Part shown: piece after piece, positions 7,872 to 14,984 of the stretch
Layout: each line of letters begins with the position of its first letter
How positions within the stretch are numbered: position 1 is the first letter of the stretch
DNA from: Canicola haemoglobinophilus
GTDB lineage: Bacteria > Pseudomonadota > Gammaproteobacteria > Enterobacterales > Pasteurellaceae
Assembly: GCF_002015075.1 (NCBI RefSeq)
Contig: NZ_MUXZ01000031.1
Coordinates: forward strand, 1-21,586
Direction of reading: 5' to 3'
Length of the DNA: 21,586 nt
Notes under the pieces: model-generated
What the model saw: the letters and a program-made list of their open reading frames with translations, nothing else
What the model was told of the DNA's origin: nothing
Database searches by the model: none
Program-made: the position numbers and the translations under genes

Positions 7872-7920
7872 ATCTATTTTTAAGCTAGGTTCAAAAGAGC
7901 GGTATCTTTTTAGCAAATTT

Positions 7921-8638
7921 TTAGCAACGCTCTGTTGCGACAGAGAAACAATAACCAGAGCCACGAACAGTTTGGATATAGCTTGGTGTTTTAGGATTTG
8001 GCTCGATTTTTTTGCGTAAACGCATAATCAGTACATCAATAGTGCGGTCGAAAATTTCAAGACTTTCATTATGGGTTAATTCTAATAATCGTTGGCGAGA
8101 AAGCACTTGCTGAGCATGGGAAACCAAAGCATAAAGTAAAGCATATTCCCCTTGGGTTAATTCAATTTCTTGTTTCTGTGGTGAATATAATTTGCGGTTT
8201 TTACTATCTAATAACCATTGTGCGAAACGAAAACCTTGGGCTTCATTATGATTCATCAATGGTATTGGATTCTGATGATGGCGTAATGCCACTTTAGCAC
8301 GAGCAACAACGACACGAGGATAAAAAGGTTTAGCAATATAATCATCAGCACCCATTTCTAAACCAACTACAATATCAGATTCCGAATTTAAACCACTTAA
8401 CATAATGACGGGTGCTGAGGTAAGTTTTTTAAGTTGTTGTAACAATTGTAAGCCATTAATATCAGGCAAAATCAGATCAAGAAAAATCAACGAAAAGTGC
8501 ATTTTGTAAAAGTTTTAACGCCTGTTCGCCACTTTGTGCAACTGTGACTTGATAGCCATGATCATCAAAAATGTCAGCTAATAGCTCACAAATTTGAATA
8601 TCATCATCAATGACAAGAATAGAGGTTTGTTGTGACAT
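7921..8638 (-). pseudogene. OmpR-family response regulator, frameshifted after codon 46
   Basis: ATG at 8638 starts MSQQTSILVIDDDIQICELL, a typical receiver start with the acidic DDD cluster, and reads to N46. It then runs off frame and stops at TGA 8479-8477. The rest of the receiver and the whole effector domain are in another frame (ATG at 8502, 193 codons to 7921): HFSLIFLDLILPDING with the phospho-acceptor Asp, IMLSG, Lys in AKPF, then a winged-helix domain ending RTIDVLIMRLRKKIEP...TVRGSGYCF. Dropping the single G at 8500 joins them into a 238-residue protein with Asp at position 54, the canonical length and position for ArcA/TorR-like regulators. The protein is therefore complete except for one indel. 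Its partner is most likely the hybrid kinase at 1551-4136 on the other side of the importer. A truncated start at 8502 would lack the acidic pocket and be non-functional as a receiver. A sequencing error cannot be excluded. Confidence 0.8.
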
Positions 8639-8653
8639 AGCAAAATCCGTTGA

Positions 8654-8684
8654 TTGATAGAAGTAATGTTTAAGTATATATAAT
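8654..8684 (+). promoter_or_regulatory. Candidate sigma-70 promoter of the sugar catabolic operon
   Basis: TTGATA (8654-8659) is followed after 17 bases by TATATA (8677-8682); an overlapping TATAAT sits at 8679-8684 with a spacing of 19. It lies about 45 bases upstream of the mak ATG, in the 88-base gap between the divergent response regulator and the catabolic operon. Confidence 0.45.
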
Positions 8685-8726
8685 TTTGCAATGAAATTGT
8701 ATTTGTTGAAAAAATAAGAGGTTTTT

Positions 8727-9623
8727 ATGCGAATTGGAATTGATTTGGGTGGAACAAAAATTGAAGTTATTGCCCTTTCAGAACAAGGTCAAGAACTGTT
8801 CCGCAAGCGAGTAGCTACACCAAGAGGATCTTATCAGGACACTTTAATGGCAATTAAAGGCTTGGTCGATGATGCCGAAGCAGCAACAGGTATGACTGGT
8901 ACAGTCGGAATTGGCATTCCAGGCACAGTTTCACCTTTTAGTCATAAAGTAAAAAATGCGAATTCAGTATGGTTAAATGGACAACCTTTTGATAAGGATT
9001 TGGCAACATTATTAAATCGTGAAATTCGTATGGCAAACGATGCGAATTGTATGACGGTCTCCGAAGCAACAGACGGGGCAGGTGCTGGAAGTGCGGTGGT
9101 TTTAGCATTAATTTTAGGCACTGGCTGCGGTTCTGGTATTGTCATTAATGGCAAGCCTCATAATGGTGGCAACGGTATCGGTGGTGAATGGGGACATAAT
9201 CCATTACCTTGGCAAGATGAAGAAGAGCGGGCGGTTGCAGAATCCACACCTTGTTATTGTGGGCAAAGAGGCTGTATTGAGCAATTTGTGTCAGGTACAG
9301 GATTATGTGATGACTATGAACGCCGCTCGGGTAATCGCTTGAAAGGTAATGAAATTGTTGCTCTTGCGGAACAGGGCGATGAAATTGCTGAACAATCGCT
9401 TCAAGCCTACGAGCGTCGTTTAGCAAAATCTTTGGCTTCCTATGTGAATATCTTAGATCCCGATGTCATCGTGTTTGCAGGTGGCGTTTGTAATATCGAA
9501 AGACTCTATACTAATGTACCTAAATTAATGCCAAATTATATTTTTGGTAAGGAATTCCATACCCCTATTCGTAAAGCTCAGCATGGTGATTCTAGTGGTG
9601 TACGAGGTGCCGCTTGGTTATGA
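8727..9623 (+). CDS. mak: ROK-family fructokinase
   Basis: Cytoplasmic ATP-dependent sugar kinase of 298 residues, close to E. coli Mak (YajF), which phosphorylates fructose to fructose 6-phosphate and can act weakly on mannose. It shows the phosphate-binding start MRIGIDLGGTKIEV, the catalytic Asp in ANDANC (Asp105), GTGCGSGIVING, and the ROK zinc site made of His157 in GEWGHNPLPW and Cys176, Cys178 and Cys183 in CYCGQRGC. A clear ribosome-binding site (AAGAGG) precedes the ATG. It is the first gene of a five-gene plus-strand operon, divergent from the response regulator. Exact substrate is inference: fructose fits if the isomerase downstream turns mannose into fructose. An uptake signal lies within it at 9089-9097. 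Confidence 0.88.
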   Translation: MRIGIDLGGTKIEVIALSEQGQELFRKRVATPRGSYQDTLMAIKGLVDDAEAATGMTGTVGIGIPGTVSPFSHKVKNANSVWLNGQPFDKDLATLLNREIRMANDANCMTVSEATDGAGAGSAVVLALILGTGCGSGIVINGKPHNGGNGIGGEWGHNPLPWQDEEERAVAESTPCYCGQRGCIEQFVSGTGLCDDYERRSGNRLKGNEIVALAEQGDEIAEQSLQAYERRLAKSLASYVNILDPDVIVFAGGVCNIERLYTNVPKLMPNYIFGKEFHTPIRKAQHGDSSGVRGAAWL

Positions 9624-9690
9624 CCATTAGAGAAATAATAAAACTTTTTGAAAAGAGACCGCACTTTATACGTGGGTAAGGGAGGCGTGA

Positions 9691-10374
9691 ATGAAACGTT
9701 CTGACATTAATCAGGTTATCCGTGAGGCAAAAGCTTTAATGCAACAATATTGCTTTCATCTGCCCGAATTTGCTTACTACCATTTACAAGATTGGCAAGA
9801 GCAAGATTTAAATGCTCAACAGGAATTATTAGATGCACGTCTTGGCTGGGATGTGACGGATTTTAATCTGCATGATTTTGCTAAATTTGGTTTAACCTTA
9901 TTCACTATTCGAAATCAATCTTCTACTAATAATAAACCCTATGCAGAAAAGATTATGATGGTGAAAGAGGGACAAATTACACCGATGCATTACCATTGGA
10001 AAAAAATGGAAGATATTATTAATCGTGGTGGTGGAACTTTAGTGATTCGTCTATATCAACGCGATGAACAAACAGATTTATTAGATGAAAAATCGGATAT
10101 TCTAGTGGCGGTTGACGGTAAGCAAATTAAGGTGAAAGCAGGGGGGATCGTCAAATTAAAACCTGGGCAAAGTATTTGTTTAACACCTTTGTTGTACCAT
10201 AGTTTTTGGGCAGAAGGTGGTACGGTGTTGGCTGGTGAGGTATCAATGGCTAATGATGACTTAACCGATAATCGCTTTTTAGAGCCCTTGGGGCGTTTCT
10301 CAAAGATTGAAGAGGATGAGAAACCAATTCATTTATTATGTAGTGATTATCAGCATTATTTAATGGGAGTATAA
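9691..10374 (+). CDS. D-lyxose ketol-isomerase family (D-lyxose/D-mannose isomerase, cupin fold)
   Basis: 227 residues, the same length as the structurally characterised E. coli O157:H7 sugar isomerase (EcSI), which prefers D-lyxose and D-mannose. It is a single-domain cupin with metal-ligand pattern His100-x-His102-x4-Glu107 in TPMHYHWKKMED and a late His170 in TPLLYHSFW. Family members interconvert D-lyxose with D-xylulose and D-mannose with D-fructose using a divalent metal. Both products have a kinase in this operon: xylulokinase-like at 12246 and fructokinase at 8727. It follows mak by 67 bases, a gap that holds an uptake signal at 9658-9666, and has a good ribosome-binding site (GGGAGG). 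Its stop is one base from the next ATG. Family assignment is confident; the true substrate is inferred. Confidence 0.82.
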   Translation: MKRSDINQVIREAKALMQQYCFHLPEFAYYHLQDWQEQDLNAQQELLDARLGWDVTDFNLHDFAKFGLTLFTIRNQSSTNNKPYAEKIMMVKEGQITPMHYHWKKMEDIINRGGGTLVIRLYQRDEQTDLLDEKSDILVAVDGKQIKVKAGGIVKLKPGQSICLTPLLYHSFWAEGGTVLAGEVSMANDDLTDNRFLEPLGRFSKIEEDEKPIHLLCSDYQHYLMGV

Positions 10375-10375
10375 A

Positions 10376-11260
10376 ATGGCATTATTGAACTTAAAATCGA
10401 TTCTAGCAGTCGCAAATCAACATAAATTTGCTGTAGGGGCATTTAACGCAATTGATTCTAATTTTATTGATGCAGTCTTTGCAGCAGCACAACAACAGCA
10501 ATCACCTGTTATTATCAATGTGGCAGAAGTGCATTTAAAATATATTGATTTAGAGCCGGCTGTAGAATACATCAAGAAAAAAGCAACACTAGCAGGCGTC
10601 CCAGTATGTTTAAACTTAGATCATGGCTTAACGTTTCCAACTATTGAACGCGCAATTAAGTGCGGTTTTTCTTCTATTATGTTTGATGGCTCACAACTCT
10701 TTTATGCAGAAAATATTGCACAAACACGTAAAGTGGTTGAGCTTTGCCAAAATTATGGGATCTCTGTTGAGGGAGAATTAGGTGCTGTTGGTGGTGATGA
10801 AGGTGGCGCCCTAGAAAGTCGTGCTGATGTTGCATTGTATACCAAAGTTGAACAAGCCGTGGAATTTGTTCATGAAACGGGAATTGATGCACTTGCGGTT
10901 GCGATTGGAAATACTCATGGTAAGTATAAAGGGGTACCTAAACTTGATTTTGATCGCCTTGAGCAAATTCATCAAGCGGTTTCTGTACCATTAGTATTAC
11001 ATGGTGGATCGGGGTTAAGTGTAGAAGATTTCCAAAAAACGATTCAACGCGGAATTTGTAAAATTAATTTCTTTACAGGTATGTCACAAGCGGCATTACA
11101 GAGTGTAGAACAAGATATTAATAATACAGAATTAGATGCAAAATATAATTATTACCTTATTATGATGAATAATATGCAACAGGCAATTAACAGAACTGTT
11201 GTTGAACAAATGCAGATTTTTAATAGCATCAATAAGGCACAGTTATATGCAGGATCGTAA
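10376..11260 (+). CDS. Class II (zinc) ketose-phosphate aldolase, GatY/KbaY/YdjI-like
   Basis: 294-residue TIM-barrel aldolase cleaving a ketose mono- or bisphosphate to dihydroxyacetone phosphate and an aldehyde. Class II landmarks are visible: AFNAIDSNF near residue 22, catalytic Asp82 and zinc ligand His83 in LNLDHG, Glu132/Glu134 in VEGELGAVGG, His181 in GNTHGKYKG, His209 in LHGGSG, and the phosphate-binding KINFFTGM. The length fits tagatose-bisphosphate or YdjI-like enzymes rather than the longer FbaA type. It starts one base after the isomerase stop (GGGAG site) and its end overlaps the PfkB-type kinase start by 14 bases, so the two are translationally coupled. The aldolase-PfkB kinase pairing resembles E. 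coli ydjI-ydjH. Substrate unknown; a 1-phosphate or 1,6-bisphosphate of a rare ketose is plausible. Confidence 0.83.
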   Translation: MALLNLKSILAVANQHKFAVGAFNAIDSNFIDAVFAAAQQQQSPVIINVAEVHLKYIDLEPAVEYIKKKATLAGVPVCLNLDHGLTFPTIERAIKCGFSSIMFDGSQLFYAENIAQTRKVVELCQNYGISVEGELGAVGGDEGGALESRADVALYTKVEQAVEFVHETGIDALAVAIGNTHGKYKGVPKLDFDRLEQIHQAVSVPLVLHGGSGLSVEDFQKTIQRGICKINFFTGMSQAALQSVEQDINNTELDAKYNYYLIMMNNMQQAINRTVVEQMQIFNSINKAQLYAGS

Positions 11261-12230
11261 CGGCGTTTTAGCCATTGGTAACTTATTAGTGGATAGGACG
11301 TTAGTGATTTCGGACTATCCACAAGAATCCATGTTAGCTACTATTTCAAAAATGGAATTACATTGTGGTGGTGGCTGTACTAATGTATTGTTTAATCTTG
11401 ATAAACTTGATCCTAACTTACCTCGTTTTCTCGCTGGTGCAATTGGCAAAGATAGTGAAGGGCAGTTTATTTTACAGCAATCCCATCAACATCGTGTTAA
11501 TGTTGAAAGTGTGGTAACTGTCGATCTCCCAACATCATTTACAGATGTGATGATCAATTCAAAAACAGGTGACCGCACTTTTTTTCATTATGTAGGTGCG
11601 ATGGCAGAGTATCGTATAGAGCATCTTTTACAACTCAATCATTCTGCGAAAATTGCACATATCGCCTATTTACCACTATTACCGCAGTTTCTTGATGTAG
11701 AAAAGTTGAAAGTAATACTTACTGAATTGCATCAACGTGGTTTTTTGGTTTCGATTGATTTAGTGTCTGTTTCGGATAAACAGATGTTCATACAACAAAT
11801 TCAACCTATTTTAGCTTTTGTCGATTATGTCATTATTAATGATGTTGAAGCAAAATTGCTTACGGATTCTGTTCACTTAGATTCGACTCAAGATGTTTTA
11901 CAGCACATGGCAGAAAAAATTATGTTACAAGGGGTGCGTGAGGCTGTGATTGTACATGATCCAAAATGTGCTGCCGCAATCAATAAACAAGGTGAACAAA
12001 TTGCTGTTCCGTCTTATTGGGTAGAAAAAAATAATATTGTCAGTACATTAGGTGCAGGTGATGCATTTTGTACAGGTGTACTTTATGGCTTACATCATGA
12101 TTTACCTTTATATGAGGTATTGCAATTAGGGCATGGTTTAGCCTATTTCAATTTATTTTCCATTTCTGCAACAGATGGTGCAGTGAGTTATCAGGAACTG
12201 AAACGTTTTATGGCACTGAATAAATCCTAA
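11247..12230 (+). CDS. PfkB-family carbohydrate kinase
   Basis: Ribokinase-fold sugar kinase, 327 residues from the ATG at 11247. Motifs are the N-terminal VLAIGNLLVDRT, the glycine-rich HCGGGCTNVLFNL near residue 40, and the C-terminal ATP and anion-hole signature STLGAGDAFCTGVLYGL, with catalytic base Asp272. A start 16 codons further upstream would add a non-homologous stretch inside the aldolase gene, so 11247 is preferred; AAGG lies about 10 bases before it. The start overlaps the aldolase gene by 14 bases, which suggests coupled expression and a kinase-then-aldolase step on one sugar. It probably phosphorylates a ketose or sugar acid; the specific substrate cannot be told. An uptake signal (11572-11580) encodes DRTFF in the middle. 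Confidence 0.82.
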   Translation: MQDRNGVLAIGNLLVDRTLVISDYPQESMLATISKMELHCGGGCTNVLFNLDKLDPNLPRFLAGAIGKDSEGQFILQQSHQHRVNVESVVTVDLPTSFTDVMINSKTGDRTFFHYVGAMAEYRIEHLLQLNHSAKIAHIAYLPLLPQFLDVEKLKVILTELHQRGFLVSIDLVSVSDKQMFIQQIQPILAFVDYVIINDVEAKLLTDSVHLDSTQDVLQHMAEKIMLQGVREAVIVHDPKCAAAINKQGEQIAVPSYWVEKNNIVSTLGAGDAFCTGVLYGLHHDLPLYEVLQLGHGLAYFNLFSISATDGAVSYQELKRFMALNKS

Positions 12231-12245
12231 TTTGAGGAGTGAATT

Positions 12246-13718
12246 ATGTATATTGGCATAGACTGTGGTACACAGGGAACAAAGGCTATTGTGGTAGATA
12301 GTCGTAAGAAGCAAGTGATCGGCGTAGGTTATACTGCTCATGATATGATTGAAAATACTCAAGGCCGTAGAGAACAAAAGCCAGAATGGTGGACACAAGC
12401 TTTGGTTAATGCTTGTCAGCAAGCAATAAAACAAGCTCAAATTGAACCGCACTTGATTAAAGGAATTGGCGTTTCTGGTCAGCAACATGGGTTAGTGGTG
12501 TTAGATGAACATGACCAGCCTTTATATCCAGCTAAACTTTGGTGTGATACGGAAACAGCAGTTGAAAATGAACAATTTATTGAAGCTCTAGGTGGTCAAC
12601 AAGCGGCATTTCAACAGCTGGGTATTATGGTACAAACTGGCTATACCGCATCAAAACTAGCTTGGTTACGTAAACATTTTCCACAAAAATACCAATCTAT
12701 CGCTAAAATTATGCTGCCCCATGATTACCTAAATTATTGGCTGACAGGACAATTTTGTATGGAATATGGCGATGCTTCAGGTACGGGATTTTTTGATATA
12801 CATAACCGCACTTGGCATCAACAAGCCTTTTCCAAACTTGCCCCTGAATTAGATATACAAAAAGTATTACCACCTTTATTAAGTGCAGAACAGAAAATAG
12901 GCACGCTTAGGGCTGAAGTGGCTCAGTTACTTGGGTTGTCTGAGCAAGTAGTGGTTTCTACTGGCGGTGGCGACAATATGATGGGAGCTATTGGTACTGG
13001 CAATATTAAGCAGGGAATTGCCACCATGAGCCTTGGCACGTCTGGCACGTTATATGCTTATACAGATAAACCTCTAGCTAATTTACCTATGGAAATTGCG
13101 AATTTTTGTTCAAGTAGCGGCGGTTGGTTACCCTTAGTTTGTGTAATGAATATGACATCTGCTAATCGTAATCTAATGGAGTTATTAGATATTAATGTGG
13201 AAAAATTTAATCAGTTGATTGAACAAAGCCCGATTGGTGCAGAAGGTATTCGCATTTTACCTTTTTTTAATGGAGAAAGAGTTCCTCCTCTTCCACAGGC
13301 AAAAGCCAGCATTTTAGGTTTAGATTCTGCTAACTTCACCCAAGCTAATTTAGCGAGAGCAATGATGGAAGCGGCAAGTTTCACCTTACGTTATGGCTTA
13401 GATCTATTCCGTCAAGCAGGGCTTTCCACTCAACAAATCCGTTTAATTGGTGGTGGTGCAAAAAGTGCTATTTGGCGACAAATGATCGCAGATATTATGA
13501 ATGCGGAAGTGGTTTGTTTAAAAGAGGAAGAAGCAGGTGCATTAGGTGCAGCCATTCAGGCAATGTGGGCAAATGGTGAAGCTGATTTAGCCAGTTTATG
13601 TGAACAATTTGTCAAATTAGATGAACAGTCCAAAGTACAACCTAACCCACAAAGTGCGGTGCTATATGAGGGAGTTTATCAGACATATTTGCAGCATTTG
13701 ACAGCGCTTTATTTATAA
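12246..13718 (+). CDS. xylB: Xylulokinase-like FGGY-family sugar kinase
   Basis: 490 residues, the usual size for xylulokinase (484 in E. coli). FGGY landmarks are the phosphate loop MYIGIDCGTQGTKAIVVD, substrate-site GVSGQQHGLVVL (75-86), catalytic Asp243 in STGGGDNMMGAIGTG, SLGTSGTLY, and the late ATP site LIGGGAKSAIWRQMIADI with GALGAAIQAMW. XylB phosphorylates D-xylulose to xylulose 5-phosphate for the pentose phosphate pathway. Here no xylA lies beside it; the lyxose-type isomerase upstream could supply xylulose from D-lyxose. It is the last gene of the operon, 15 bases after the PfkB kinase, with a GAGGAG ribosome-binding site. Three uptake signals lie inside it. A related kinase for another ketose is possible, since FGGY specificity is hard to read from sequence. 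Confidence 0.82.
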   Translation: MYIGIDCGTQGTKAIVVDSRKKQVIGVGYTAHDMIENTQGRREQKPEWWTQALVNACQQAIKQAQIEPHLIKGIGVSGQQHGLVVLDEHDQPLYPAKLWCDTETAVENEQFIEALGGQQAAFQQLGIMVQTGYTASKLAWLRKHFPQKYQSIAKIMLPHDYLNYWLTGQFCMEYGDASGTGFFDIHNRTWHQQAFSKLAPELDIQKVLPPLLSAEQKIGTLRAEVAQLLGLSEQVVVSTGGGDNMMGAIGTGNIKQGIATMSLGTSGTLYAYTDKPLANLPMEIANFCSSSGGWLPLVCVMNMTSANRNLMELLDINVEKFNQLIEQSPIGAEGIRILPFFNGERVPPLPQAKASILGLDSANFTQANLARAMMEAASFTLRYGLDLFRQAGLSTQQIRLIGGGAKSAIWRQMIADIMNAEVVCLKEEEAGALGAAIQAMWANGEADLASLCEQFVKLDEQSKVQPNPQSAVLYEGVYQTYLQHLTALYL

Positions 13719-13797
13719 ATAGGTGGTTGATCGTAATCAATATACGTTTGATCGCCTATTCAACTGAAATTGTTACGGTCATTTTCTTTCATACTCT

Positions 13798-13831
13798 AAT
13801 GCATCATTATTAATAACCCCTTGCATATAAT
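13798..13831 (+). promoter_or_regulatory. Candidate hutXZ promoter with Fur-like half-site
   Basis: TATAAT at 13826-13831 could be the -10 of hutX. Just upstream, 13798-13816 read on the minus strand gives AATAATGATGCATT, which matches the left half of the Fur consensus (GATAATGAT) in 8 of 9 positions; the right half does not match. A Fur site would be expected for haem-iron genes, but this is weak. The rest of the gap after xylB (13719-13797) shows only an imperfect short stem without a T-run. Confidence 0.3.
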
Positions 13832-13892
13832 TTCTTGCTAAGAAGATTTAAATCCTTTTATAATTGAGAATTGTTTTTATGTCGGAGGGGTT

Positions 13893-14384
13893 ATGTCCTT
13901 AAAACAACAAGTTGCTGATTTATTAGCAGAAAATCCAAATATGATTACTTTAGAGATTGCAGCAAAATTGCAACAACCTGAAGGAAATATTCTTAAAGCA
14001 TTGCCAGAACAATTTGTTCGACTTTTTCCTGCGGAAAGAGCGGAGGAAATCTTGCAAGCCGTGAGCCAATGGGGAATTTTTACCACCATTATTGAAAAAG
14101 AAGGTTCAATTTTTGAAATTAAAGACCGTTTCCCAACAGGGATTATCGGACGTGGTTATTACAACCTAAATATGAAAGATGATGAAGGCGCAATTCATGG
14201 GCACTTGAAGCTTGATAATATCGCTGACATCGCTTTTGTAAGTTTACCTTTCCGTGGCAAAGAAAGTTATAACATTGCATTTATTGCAGCAAACGGACAA
14301 ACGATTTTCAAAATTTATCTCGGTAGAGATGAACAACGCCAATTATTCCCAGCACAAGTGGAACATTTTAAAAATTTTGCATAA
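13893..14384 (+). CDS. hutX: Haem utilisation cytosolic carrier protein HutX
   Basis: 163 residues, matching the HutX/HuvX/ShuX family, cytoplasmic haem carriers that pass haem to HutZ-type enzymes. The N-terminal helical part (residues 1-55) contains ITLEIAAKLQQPEGNILKAL and FVRLFPAERAEEIL. The C-terminal half resembles a HemS-like repeat: FEIKDRFPTGIIGRGYYNLN, AIHGHLKLDNIADIAFVSLPFRGKESY, FIAANGQTIFKIYLGRD. A strong ribosome-binding site (GGAGGGG) sits before the ATG. It is followed after 13 bases by hutZ, and no hutW (radical SAM) gene is present here. Probably iron-regulated. Confidence 0.88.
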   Translation: MSLKQQVADLLAENPNMITLEIAAKLQQPEGNILKALPEQFVRLFPAERAEEILQAVSQWGIFTTIIEKEGSIFEIKDRFPTGIIGRGYYNLNMKDDEGAIHGHLKLDNIADIAFVSLPFRGKESYNIAFIAANGQTIFKIYLGRDEQRQLFPAQVEHFKNFA

Positions 14385-14397
14385 ACAAGGAGATGGA

Positions 14398-14916
14398 ATG
14401 ACAACAAATCGTCAAGAGGTTTTACAAAACCGTTTAGGACCAGAAATTCAAGAGTTAAAACAGCAAATTAAAACTATTGTATTAGCGACAGTTGATGCGC
14501 AAGGTACACCAAATGTAAGTTATGCGTCTTTTGTGATTAATAATGGCGAATACCAAGTATTAATTTCAACTATCGCTCGCCATGCCCGTAATTTGCAAGA
14601 AGTGCCTAAAGTTTCATTGATGTTAATTGATGATGAAAGTAAAAGTCGTGAGATTTTCGCTCGTCGCCGTTTAACCTTTGATGCAACAGCAAGAATGTTA
14701 GAGCGTCATAGCGCAGAATGGGAAAGTGCGGTACAAGCTTTGAAAGCTCGTCATGGCGATTTAGTTGATAATCTTTCTACCATGAAAGACTTTAATGTAT
14801 TTTGCTTTAAGCCTGAGCAAGGTTTATTTGTAAAAGGATTTGGTAAAGCATTCCAAGTAAGCACCGATGATCTTGTAAGCTTTGTGCATCTAGATGAAGG
14901 TCATCAACAAGAATAA
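14398..14916 (+). CDS. hutZ: Haem utilisation protein HutZ/HugZ (split-barrel haem-degrading enzyme)
   Basis: 172 residues in the pyridoxamine-5'-phosphate-oxidase-like split-barrel fold. HutZ/HugZ proteins bind and degrade haem to release iron in the cytoplasm. Diagnostic stretches are IVLATVDAQGTPNVSYASFV, LISTIARHARNLQEVPKVSL, the FARRRLTFDATA strand, FNVFCFKPEQGLFVKGFGKA, and a C-terminal HLDEGH holding candidate haem-ligand histidines. The start at 14398 has AAGGAG at 5-base spacing; a longer in-frame extension upstream would overlap hutX in another frame and is not credible. It forms an operon with hutX and ends before a strong terminator. An uptake signal is at 14724-14732. Confidence 0.88.
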   Translation: MTTNRQEVLQNRLGPEIQELKQQIKTIVLATVDAQGTPNVSYASFVINNGEYQVLISTIARHARNLQEVPKVSLMLIDDESKSREIFARRRLTFDATARMLERHSAEWESAVQALKARHGDLVDNLSTMKDFNVFCFKPEQGLFVKGFGKAFQVSTDDLVSFVHLDEGHQQE

Positions 14917-14940
14917 TTCATCATTGTTCAAAAATAGATA

Positions 14941-14984
14941 AAAAATCTGACAATTTTCCCTTATGAAATTGTCAGATTTTTCTT
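14941..14984. terminator. 16-bp perfect-stem bidirectional terminator between hutZ and yibQ
   Basis: AAAAATCTGACAATTT (14941-14956) pairs perfectly with AAATTGTCAGATTTTT (14966-14981) around a 9-base loop. A and T runs flank both sides, so it serves the converging hutXZ (plus) and envC-yibQ (minus) transcripts. Confidence 0.9.

Noticed and set aside
7890..7910. Uptake signal near 7895 (aagagcggt)
   Set aside because: One mismatch to the 9-bp core, so not counted as an exact copy; likewise at 8040, 15438 and 18273.
8477..8638. Separate small receiver-only protein of 53 codons at the head of the response regulator
   Set aside because: It lacks the phospho-acceptor Asp and joins exactly to the downstream frame with one base removed, so it is one broken gene, not two.
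9139..9426. Open frames on both strands inside the fructokinase gene
   Set aside because: They overlap a clearly conserved ROK kinase frame, have no recognisable protein features, and are composition shadows.
13719..13762. Possible terminator after xylB (ataggtgg...gatcgcctat)
   Set aside because: Only a 5-6 bp imperfect outer stem with no T-run; too weak to call.
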